Shown here piece by piece: positions 12,001 to 20,474 of a stretch of DNA of 64,000 nt; the first letter of the stretch is position 1; each line of letters opens with the position of its first letter. Both the position numbers and the translations under genes were made by a program. This stretch comes from Mitosporidium daphniae (taxonomy: Eukaryota > Microsporidia), in assembly GCF_000760515.2 (NCBI RefSeq), contig NW_013546678.1, forward strand, positions 1-64,000. Reading direction: 5' to 3'. A model generated the notes under the pieces. It saw only the letters and a list, made by a program, of their open reading frames with translations. It made no database searches and was not told where the DNA came from.

Positions 12001-13662
12001 AAACTCTCCAACGACGCTTATAATCCAGGATGAAGAAGATGCTTCCCCAAGTGCCAAAAAAGAAGATTTAAGAACAGACCTTGGTGCACTTGCCTCAATG
12101 CTTAAAGTGGACGAATACAAGTCGTCGTCATTCTTGGCGTCTGCAGTGATGTTCTATGCTCATAAATGGGTGTAATCTTACGTCATCATCCAACTCAGCA
12201 AACGAAGGGTGTGAAGAGGCAGCATCTTCGGCCGAACCATTCTGCCATATTTCAAAAAAGAGGTTTTGAGGGCCCTCCGATGTACCAAAAAACCCAAGAT
12301 TCATGTTCTGCGCAGAAATGGATAAGGACCTCGTTGAAATTGAAGACACAACATATGAAGGCAAAGTGGTTGCAATGACGCTAATTTCTGCCCTAAAGAC
12401 ACCAGAATATCCGGGATTCAAAAAAAGTGACAATATATAAATGGAGCCGTTCAATAGGGAAAAAATAAAGTTTGAAGGGCCATCATCTGAACCATTGCCA
12501 AGATGATTGATTGTGCATTTTGTCAAATCGAGTCCAAGATGTGCGTATTTGGAATCTGAAATTAGGGACGTAAACCTACTGGAGGGGGAGAGCCCACTGA
12601 TTGTGGAAAAGTTCGAATTTACAGGGATCGTGAAAACCCTGCCAAGCGTGTCAATGTGGATAAATGCACTGGTGCTTAGTACCAGTATACCGCCTAAAAG
12701 GGGTAAGTCAATTGCATAATGTTGTTGAAAGCAAAAGGGAAACAACAAACAGTTACATACATATGGGCCTTTTGACCGCCAAGATCTTAAACGCATCGGA
12801 GGGTATGTTTGTTTGCCTTCCAATAAGTATGAATGACTCGGAGTCTATATTGGAGAGGGAAAGCCAGTAGATCATCTTGGTATCTCTCAGTAGATTCAAT
12901 CGACTACATCATTAAAAGATTGAGAAAATAAACGTACCAAGGATCTGTAGGCTTCGGCTCGGCAAGCAACGCCATAGCAGGGATATTAAAGTTCTCAAGA
13001 AAACAGAAGTCAACCAAGTTCCTCAGATCGTTGTCAATGGAGGATCGTAAATTATCACAGACAAAGCATTTGGGCTCAAAAAGATGGCCGTGTTTTTGAA
13101 TCGACGAAAACGAAATCATACCGATGGAATCTCTTGGAAGCGGAATGGCTGCCATTCGCGATTGAGGATCAACACAAAGCCCTGCTGATTGTGGCAGAAA
13201 GGAGGCCGATAGCTATGAATTAAAACGGAGGGGCAATCTCACCGAAAGATCCTTTTCAGTATACGCCTCATCAAATGAGATCAGTGAAATTGTCTTCAGC
13301 AAATCTTCGTTTTCGTTGTACGCGACAATTGAAACCTTTTGCGGGAAAAATGAAATCATCAAGTAATCAAAGCTCTTTTCAAAAAGGCCAATATCATTTG
13401 ACTCCGTTGCAGATAAAAAGATATTTGTCGAGACTGCGGAGAGCCCCGTTATTACGCCTTCAAATTTGAAGGACTTTAAATGGAGAAGCCTGTGACGAGA
13501 CACACACTGTTCCCAAATGACGGAATACACAGAAACAATGTTGCTATTTGCAGTGACAAAATGGCATTTGTGGCCAGGAAATACAGAATGGGATAAATTA
13601 CAAAAGAGGGAAGCGGAAATTTTCGTTGAAGGCAATGTCTGTACAACTATTTGGTTATACAT
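9051..13662 (-). CDS. CFT1: CPSF160/Cft1, cleavage and polyadenylation factor
   Basis: Largest subunit of the cleavage and polyadenylation factor; in the family it forms three beta-propellers that hold WDR33 (also in this window) on the AAUAAA signal. Seven exons: 13662-13243, 13212-12938, 12903-12761, 12693-12182, 12132-10217, 10179-9672, 9638-9051; introns 30, 34, 67, 49, 37 and 33 nt; 1453 aa (human 1443). Conserved landmarks are NLVDFCFLENF and ILAVKRPICGGILV-type strands in the N-terminal propeller, GRVLIIEI..KGPVTAVDEV in the C-terminal one, then GDEGGNLHTYSYSP. The C-terminal helix ending (SLDLSFIVRK...) also matches. Every junction restores frame and homology. It lies tail-to-tail with eL38 (138 nt). 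Confidence 0.95.
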
Positions 13663-13757
13663 CTCTGTTAAGGGAAATGATATTCAATGTAATGGTAATG
13701 AATGCCGTAAATTTCAATTTGGTCTTATCTTGTGCCACGAAAATTAAATTCCAAATT

Positions 13758-13995
13758 TTATTTGCTTTCCCATGTATACATCGATGTCGATTGTTTTTCA
13801 AGACGTTTCTGTGGGCGGGTTGGCCTTGGATTGCCAATGCCCCCAGAATCCGATGTGATTAGCGGAACAAATTCTGCCTGTGCCTTGCTTAGCACGAGCA
13901 CGAGCACATTATTTTCCAATTTTTCGATGCCAAATACATGTGCTATGTGCTTTTGTTCAAAAGCCCAATGTACAAACCACGTATGTAATTCATAA
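13758..13995 (-). other. unexplained open frame between Rrp45 and CFT1
   Basis: After the Rrp45 stop the minus strand stays open in another frame for about 79 codons to TAA at 13758. The translation is plausible protein (HTWFVHWAFEQKHIAHVFGI, then LENNVLVLVLSKAQAEFVPL and a Pro/Arg-rich tail). No ATG in that frame lies downstream of the Rrp45 stop; the frame runs back into the Rrp45 coding region. It could be the last exon of a small gene, an overlapping gene or chance. A distant resemblance of the FGIE..NNVLVLVL stretch to the Cgi121/TPRKB C-terminus is noted but too weak for a call. Confidence 0.25.
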
Positions 13996-14922
13996 TTTAT
14001 TGATGTGTTGGGAGAGCTGATTTCTAAGCGCCGAAATGATTGTTTTTGCAACGGAAATAGAGTGCTTTTCAATAAATCTTGTGATCTCAAAGGCAGGCAT
14101 GGATAGCCCGCGTTTATATACAGAGAACACGTCTTTGGTATTTGGATCGATCGACACTATAATGTCCCCGACGCAATGTATCTCCTCAAGCTGGCAGGGG
14201 TCGATAAGCATGCATGGTCGAATATTGTTCAAGTTCAGTTTGGAGTTTTTAAGCAAATCCTCGTCAGGCTGCAGTATGGAAAAATACAAAATCACCGGTG
14301 TATAGGAAAGAGCAACGTCGGGATACTTGAATGTACACAATCTATTGTACATTTCAACGGAAAAGAGCGCACATAGCAATGAGTAGGAAGAGCAGCCAAT
14401 AACATTTCCATCAGAGCAATCAAGTATGGTGATTGAAGCACAAAGATTCCAAACCTATCGGTGAGAGAATGAGGAAATTATACCTGCTCCCCAGACCTAA
14501 TACAAAGCCTTTCAAGATCGATGGCTTTAGAAAATTTATACACCGTTTCCAGCAAGCGATGGATATAAAAATGCGACTCTAGCTCGCTAAACATAAATCC
14601 ATAAGCAAGGATACCCGGTCGATGGCTTGTCAAAAAGAGACGGCAAGCTGTTCAGCTTCAAAGAAAAAGACCCCTCTTTCGGCCTTTCAGGATTTGGCGA
14701 TCCCGATTCAAATGAAAGCGCAGTGTGGACTCTGGTAGCCCCCAACGTCAGCTCGACGGAAATCGAATCCCTGGTCGGTATGATGCTTGAAATTGTTGGG
14801 ATTCGACTTTCTGTAAAATTTCTCCCATCCACCCTTACATTCGAAAGCGTGGACATGGCCAAAAACTTTGCCTGCAAATGGTTAGCATTCCCGGAGCCAT
14901 CAACATTTAAAGTCAAAGACAT
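13990..14922 (-). CDS. RRP45: exosome RNase PH-like subunit Rrp45
   Basis: One of six RNase PH-fold subunits of the nine-subunit RNA exosome ring; in the family it is catalytically inactive and helps thread RNA to Rrp44/Rrp6. Exons 14922-14615, 14586-14484, 14454-13990, introns 28 and 29 nt, 291 aa (yeast 305). Key matches: NVRVDGRNF near the start, GATRVHTALSFE, PERPKEGSFSLKLNSLPSLF, then LERLCIRSGEQVWNL with ILDCSDGNV, and the second half ending LIDPCQLEE..GDIIVSI. The choice between Rrp45 and its paralogues rests on the RP-x-EG..L-x-SLP segment. An internal Met (MSTLSN) just before the domain is an alternative start. Confidence 0.88.
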
Positions 14923-14955
14923 GAGAAAATTAAAACTTTAATAAAATTGCCTCTA

Positions 14956-15929
14956 ATGGGGGCTCCCACTGAATCAGTGCCTCTTTACAACTTTTTAGTA
15001 AGCTTTGAATTCTTATCGTTATGCTGGTGCATATGCCGGGCTTTCTGTCGATTTAATCTTGTTTCCGCTCGACACTTTAAAAACAAGGATTCAAAGCAGG
15101 CAAGGCTTAAGAGCCATTGTCGGAGGGCTAAGGGGTGCCTATTCTGGACTCCCTGCCACATTGCTGGTTTCGTGTCCATCGGGTATTGCATCAAAAATTT
15201 ACTCTTTTCTTTCCCATACTAGCCGCAATTTTCTTCTACACTTATGAGATGATGAATGATATTTTCAAAGCAAATAGAGACCATTTCTCGCTCTCGCAAA
15301 CCCTCATCTCATCGGTTACTGCTGAATTGGTACCACTTGTAAACTTGCTTTAGTGTGCCTCTGTCATAAGAACGCCAGCAGAAATTGTCAAACAAAGAAG
15401 GCAAGCGCACCTGTTTGGATCCACCTATGCGGCCTTTAATGACCTGTTAAAAAAGGCAAAAGGCAGCCGCATGGTACAATGCAGCCAACTATATCGAGGG
15501 TTTATTCCCACCATAATACGCGACATTTCGTTCGCTGCCATTCAATTTGTAATTTACGAATACAACAAGGTGCATCATGTGGTCCTTAACCTTTTAGAAC
15601 CTGCTATCAAAGTACATAAGCCGACCGCTTCTTCCATCGGAAGCCTCAGTTTGCGGGTGCATTGCGGGGGGAATTTCTGCAGCCATAACAACGCCCTTGG
15701 ATGTGCTAAAGACTCGAACCATGCTGAATCTTTCACCCAAGGTACCCTGGATAGCATAGCTGATTTACAGGAGAAAATCCCAAATGTGTTTGTACTGGGA
15801 ACTGCCATTTTGAACAAAGAAGGCGCACGCTCGTTGCTCCATGGGCTTACGCCGCGCGTTGCATGGATGACAATAGGCGGCGGCATATTTTTTGGCGCAT
15901 ACGAACAGGCCAAATCATTTCTGTCGTAG
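14956..15929 (+). CDS. mitochondrial S-adenosylmethionine carrier (SLC25A26/Pet8-like)
   Basis: Imports SAM into mitochondria in exchange for SAH. Three mitochondrial-carrier signatures are present: [16 protein letters not shown] and PLDVLKTR, with [13 protein letters not shown] typical of the SAM carrier subfamily. Exons 15005-15182, 15223-15329, 15354-15569, 15598-15741, 15771-15929; introns 40, 24, 28 and 29 nt; about 267 aa from there. The 5' end is unresolved: the natural ATG at 14956 (33 bp from the divergent Rrp45 ATG) opens a frame that is out of register with AGAYAG, and no GT..AG intron joins them. A non-canonical splice, a non-AUG start near 15005 or a sequence error must explain this. 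Confidence 0.85.
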
Positions 15930-15972
15930 CTCTATGGGGATATTTTAATAGCGGATTCAGTAAAATTACTCA

Positions 15973-16078
15973 GCCCCTGAAGGGGCCTTAAGTCTTCCTG
16001 CTTGATAGTTTCGGTGTGTAAGCAAGTTATCAAGCCGTGCAAGGCTTGATAACCAAGCCAGATACGCTGCAGACTTAA
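15973..16078. ncRNA. strong stem-loop cluster between convergent genes (candidate ncRNA or 3'-end element)
   Basis: The 154-nt gap between the SAM carrier stop and the RPC5 stop is almost all inverted repeat. A perfect GCCCC-TGAA-GGGGC hairpin at 15973-15986 is followed by a long-range 8-bp stem TTAAGTCT (15988-15995) with AGACTTAA (16071-16078), which encloses a perfect 11-bp hairpin GTTATCAAGCC/GGCTTGATAAC (16026-16036 and 16043-16053, six-base loop). Read on +, an ACA triplet follows the outer stem by 7 nt, as in H/ACA snoRNAs, but the internal loops are larger than usual. It could be a small structured RNA or a shared 3' processing signal for the two convergent mRNAs. Confidence 0.35.
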
Positions 16079-16083
16079 CGTTT

Positions 16084-16822
16084 CTACACATTTAATAGTT
16101 TGGACATTAAATTATCCGTGTTTTCGCAAAATGGCACTGCAGCATTTGAAGATGACAAGGTGATTAAATTCATAAAATCCCTCGATTCGAGCGACTAGGG
16201 TTAGCCATAAAAGCCTTACCGTGCAACTTAGAAACTCGAAATTTGTCCAGGACTCTTCGTCAGCGAGCTTCTGCAGGTGGGAATACGACTTTAGCCTGGC
16301 GAGAGTCTCTGCCTGGCTCTCTTTCTTTCTAAATTGGACCTGCAACGCTTTCGACTTTTCATGGACGTTTTGAGAACCAAAGTCAACCGCCTCGTCCTTT
16401 GGCTTTATGTCTTGTTGTGCTGAATTGCACAAAGACGGTCTTAGTTGGATAAACGATTGCAATGGCACAATGAAAAACTTGTCATCGCTAATCAGACCCG
16501 CAAAATAGTTGGACTTTGGAGGGATTTTCAGCGAGGTCAAGTGCTGAAATCCAGACACATTATCATTCCAGAGCTCGTTGTTAACAGATGAAGATGAGCA
16601 TGAAGGCTTTGGATCTTTTGCCGAAGAATAAAACTCGGAATCGGTATCGATGGGAACGAGCAGCTCAAGGAGTTCAGACTGGGACTTGAACCTGGCCTGA
16701 ATCCCTTCTTCTGGATTTGCCTCTTGACGCAATGGAAATTGAAGAAGATAGATGTCATTGATATCTTTAGATAAATACAAATCCATCTCCTTGATTACCT
16801 CATCATATGGACAAGGATCCAT
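16084..16822 (-). CDS. RPC37: RNA polymerase III subunit RPC5/Rpc37
   Basis: Pol III-specific subunit that with Rpc53/RPC4 acts in initiation, termination and reinitiation. Exons 16822-16220 and 16194-16084, a 25-nt intron, 237 aa; the length is close to yeast Rpc37 (282), without the long C-terminal winged helices of animal RPC5. Conserved features: DPCPYDEVIKEMDLYLSKDI, YLLQFPLR, the strand FIVPLQSFIQLRPS, and the Sin-type segment QVQFRKKESQAETLARLKSY followed by EESWTNFEF. The intron holds CTAACCCTAG, a branch-site/acceptor stretch that looks like a telomere repeat. The ATG is preceded by AATTTTAATTTTATAA. Confidence 0.88.
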
Positions 16823-17013
16823 TTATAAAATTAAAATTTATTTGTAAATTCTCGGCCTGTAGACTGACTGTGGTGTGCCCTTGGGGCTACATGCGCCAAA
16901 AGCAAAATGCTGCTGGATAAGAAGATTTGCCTTATCTTCATCACAATTGAGATATTAAAGTAGGGGATTTTAGGGCATTTACTTACAAAAGGTTGTATAC
17001 AAAAGTTTGTTTC

Positions 17014-18164
17014 TTACTTTGGCAACATGCCTTGGCTTGGGGCTTCAAGTAGGGTATCTTTTTTTGTACCGGCTCCAGATTTTGTCGATCTCAACGAAAC
17101 ATAGCTAAAAGGTTAGATCCATAAGTTACCTATACATGAAGCCACCCATTGATGTCATTATTATGCCAAAAATATCGATAAGAATGATGGGGGTAGAAAA
17201 TATGACGATCCCAAAGGCTATCGATATGGATTGCTTGATGTTTCCAACGACAGACATTGTCAATGGCGATGTTAGCTTTGTCAGGTAGAAAGAGGAGCAG
17301 TTCAAGGCAAAGGCGCTCAGTCCATTGATGCCCAAGAAAAAAAGAGCCACACTTAGTGTTCTGTGTACCAGCTGAAGAGAATAAAATTGATTAAATAGAG
17401 CGAGCTCGCCTTGCAGCCAGGAAAAAAGCAAACATTGAAGAAGGCAAAAAGGGGCGATTTTATAGCAAAGCTCGAGAGGATGGAATCTATCGTTCCCGGT
17501 CAGAATCAAATTGACAAAAATACCCTTGAAGGCACCTACAATGACGCCCAAAAAGGTCAAGATGCATCCGAAATTGCTAAACTCCGAGGATTCCTGAAAT
17601 TGGGCAACAGAGGATAGGCAAATTCCACAAATAATCTAAAAAATATAACGATTTTGTTACCGGAATCAAAGTAAGTATAATCAGGAGAGGAGGGAGCCTG
17701 CCGAAAAAAAAGTACTCCAAAACAATGACAAAAAAGGGATTGGTCGACCTGACAATCTGGTGAAATGGAATTGAAACGTAATTCAAGCTCAAGTTGCTGG
17801 TGGCAATATTTAGAGTGAATATCACGGAACAAAGGAAAATTTTGACCGATCTGGAAAGGGAATATGAAGCGGTGTTTTCCGTGGAAAGGCCAGCTGCATA
17901 CTTTTTTTTTGCTATCCTCGAAGCTATCAATAAATAAAGGAAGGAAAAAAGCCCAGAAGACCCAATATGAAGGAATGTCAATAGCCACGGAAACGAAAAT
18001 CCAAGAACGGATAGGATCCACTTGTTTTGAAGAGTTAGAAACACATTGAGAGACAAGTATAAGGATATACAAATAAGCTCGATTGAAAGGAATCGAGCAT
18101 AAGGCATTAAAAAAATCAAAACAAAGTGATGCCATTCAGATAGGAAAGTATTTCTGTGGGCCAT
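17014..18164 (-). CDS. TPT/nucleotide-sugar-type drug/metabolite transporter
   Basis: Multi-pass membrane protein of the DMT superfamily, triose-phosphate-transporter (TPT) branch, probably in Golgi or ER. Exons 18164-17661, 17635-17130, 17104-17014; two 25-nt introns; 366 aa. Hydrophobic helices run along nearly the whole length. Family signatures: LQNKWILSVLGFSFPWLLTFLHI in helix 1-2, NLSLNYVSIPFHQIVRSTNP, and GNIKQSISIAFGIVIF in helix 9. The substrate cannot be read from sequence; UDP-sugar or GDP-sugar carriers share this pattern. An in-frame TTG three codons upstream was not used as start. The last exon (about 30 aa, basic tail) is short and less certain. Confidence 0.88.
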
Positions 18165-18556
18165 AATACCCAATCAAGCGTGCCTATTAAAGAGTAGCTC
18201 CAGGTTTCAGTCTTTTCAGATGCCGTGTTTTAGCTTTTCTTTTTCAAAATAAAGTGGCCTTGGCGATTGCCGCAGTTGCACACCTTGTCATCGCTAAAGC
18301 ATCAATGTAAATGGGCGGTTTCAACAAAATCTATTGTAGATAGGCGGCTCCAATAAAGCCCGCTGTAGATATCTTTGACGCATGCTACCTTTTGCACACA
18401 TGTTTCGATTAAAATTTCGTTTCAGCATGCATAGCGGTCAGCAATCCATATGTGCTGCAAAGGATCTTTCAGTGTACAGCGCCATGGCTTGTCACTCCCC
18501 ATAACATTGTGCAAATGTCCAAAAATTGTGTCTCAATTTTAAAATTTAGCCGTTGA
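18165..18556. other. intergenic region with imperfect tandem unit
   Basis: Divergent promoter of the TPT-like transporter and GPHR. It contains an imperfect duplicated unit around 18313-18371 (GGCGGTTTCAACAAAATCTA then GGCGGCTCCAATAAAGCCCG, each followed by TGTAGAT). An AAATTT-like motif (ATTTTAAAATTTAG) lies just before the GPHR start. Nothing else was seen. Confidence 0.4.
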
Positions 18557-19961
18557 ATGTCTTTTGAAGATCTTTACCTGCTTTTTTCTCTTATAAGCTC
18601 TCTGCTATATGTGTTGGTTGGATATCTTCTATATGAGAAAGTCTCCATCATCGATGGTAATTTTGAATGCAGATTAAGCTTATTTCCAAAGTCAATTTTC
18701 TCGTTCGTATTTTCGTGCTCCATTTCACTGGTCCAACTTGCTTTTGTGGAGGTGTTGGGGCTTATTGATCCAATGTATGCGAATCAAAGATTTACTCCAA
18801 AATTTAGATATAGGCTCTATTTGTGGAAATCCATCATTTGGCTATTGCTTGCACTAATATTGGTCATTATTCCGCTTTACCAGATCCATTATCTGCTGGC
18901 TGGTCTGAAAGGGAACTTTAGGATCTTGTGTAGCATTGTGATCTGGGTAATCTATGTCGCATTTATATGGAAATTGGGAGGGTTAGCAGCCTTAAATGTC
19001 GACTCCAGTCGCATTCCTTATCTTACCATCTTTGCGGGAAAAGCCAGCGTCATAGGAATAGCTTTGATGGCCATTTTGGGTGGCGTCACTGCGGTATATT
19101 CATCGGCATCGATTTTTATTGAGCTTCCAACGTTCGACTCGATAAACAGGTACCCTAGACATGTGTATCCACATTTTAGCGACCAAGTCTCTTGTGAAGA
19201 CAAAGCATATATTGGCTACGAAAATATTGAAAAAAAATTCAGAACCATGCATGGATATAGCCTCGCCTTGAAAAGAGAAAATCTACACAAGGTACCATGA
19301 GCCCATTCACGCCAGAGCGCCTTTTCTCGCGTTTTTGAACGGCTTTTTCAACATGGCTGTCTGTTCTATTTTGTCTATAAGCTCTCTTTGGTATACTTCT
19401 CTTTTGATTCCGTAGTCTTTGATAGGCCTATTTCTGAAAAACTACGCCTCCAACAAGACCACTTTGCATCCATCGTTTCTTCCACGCGTAATAAGCTATT
19501 TTGGGCTGCCAGTTGATATCCAGTTTTGGGTTCACTATTTCGGCTTTTTCATCATCGGGTGTACGCTCATAAACTACGTTCGCGGGTTTATCATCAATCT
19601 TTTGAAGGTACGCCATTTCCCGCTCATCTTTGCCGCGTGTAGGTGTCAAAAACCTGCTCTGAGCTAGCTGAGCCCAAATTTGTCATGCTACTTATTTCTC
19701 AGCTGATGGGCGTTTATTTTCTTTCGTGCATCATTATGCTGAGGGCCAATCTGCCCGAAGAGTATCGGTACACCGGCTGTAGTAACAATTAGCAAAGCCT
19801 TGTCTTCTGCCCTTGAAGGGTTGGTTTTCGAGTTCTACACCAGATGGTTTGACGTCTTTTTTATTTGGAGCTCTATTTTAACGTTTATTTATTTTTGGCT
19901 GTGGCACAAGGTTGTCGGCAGTACTTTACAGGTCTTTGAAGACGCCGACATGGTTGTATGA
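18557..19961 (+). CDS. Golgi pH regulator-like protein (GPR89/GPHR)
   Basis: Polytopic membrane protein of the GPHR family, reported as a Golgi anion channel needed for acidification. Exons 18557-19291, 19316-19390, 19416-19607, 19643-19767, 19793-19961; introns 24, 25, 35 and 25 nt; 431 aa (human 455). Helices cover the N-terminal half, including ASVIGIALMAILGGVTAV. The C-terminal half carries the family hallmarks YFGLPVDIQFW, YVRGFIINL, LLISQLMGVYFLS and FYTRWFDVFFIWSS. The stop at 19961 lies inside the convergent PIG-F gene, giving a 36-bp coding overlap. A 31-nt intron that would extend the frame to 20061 was rejected because that extension is the mirror of PIG-F exon 2. Confidence 0.9.
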
Positions 19962-20451
19962 GCGATCTAGCCTTGATCCAAAGATCAAGGCCACCAAAGA
20001 GGCTGTTGATAGAGTAATTCCGCAAAATAAATTTGGAATTGGCCAGTACTATACGTTGTGAATAAATTTACACGCGCCGTACCTGCCAGTTGCTATTCCA
20101 ATCCAGCACCAGAGGAAGCGATCCCACCCATGACCCAAAAACATATGCAATCGACGGGAGTAGCCTGAAATGATCGATGGTCATTGTATTTCGAAAAGGC
20201 ATATCGGAAAAGTAAACAAAATAGCACTCCATTAGGGCGAAAGATACCTTACAAAATTGAAGCGAAAAAATTGCCCACGGTACATATTCAAATACATTCA
20301 AGCTGGGGCCAAGAATGTATGCCGAAAACGCCAGTAAGACCGCATACTTCAAGTCGGCACACTGGGGGCGCTTAGAAAAGCACAAATTGACACCAAATAA
20401 CACGGTGGCAAAGAAAAGCATGGCCCCGGAAATTGTCCATAGCGCCGGCAT
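19926..20451 (-). CDS. GPI-anchor assembly protein PIG-F/Gpi11
   Basis: ER membrane protein that partners with PIG-O/Gpi13 and PIG-G/Gpi7 in adding ethanolamine phosphate to GPI precursors. Exons 20451-20083 and 20048-19926, a 34-nt intron, 163 aa. The signature is FGSWVGSLPLVLDWNSNWQ running over the intron into YWPIPNLFCGITLSTASLV. It is about 55 residues shorter than the human protein, missing much of the N-terminal helices. The ATG lies 23 nt behind the Rb-like gene stop on the same strand, and a sequence resembling an intron end (TTAACTTTTTTGCAG) immediately precedes it, so an upstream exon cannot be excluded. Its 3' end overlaps GPHR. Confidence 0.87.
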
Positions 20452-20474
20452 GCTGCAAAAAAGTTAAAAATAAT

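Noticed and set aside
14627..14941. Plus-strand open frame of 104 codons.
   Set aside because: It is antisense to Rrp45 exon 1, whose translation carries the RNase PH-family signature.
15570..15597. A 19-nt intron in the SAM carrier starting at the second GT (15579).
   Set aside because: The 28-nt version starting at 15570 keeps the same frame and fits the general length distribution; 19 nt would be exceptional and is not needed.
19922..20061. A 31-nt intron extending GPHR to a stop at 20061 with a plausible basic tail.
   Set aside because: The minus strand there encodes the conserved end of PIG-F (YWPIPNLFCG...), so the plus reading is its shadow; the unspliced GPHR end also aligns better (WHK).
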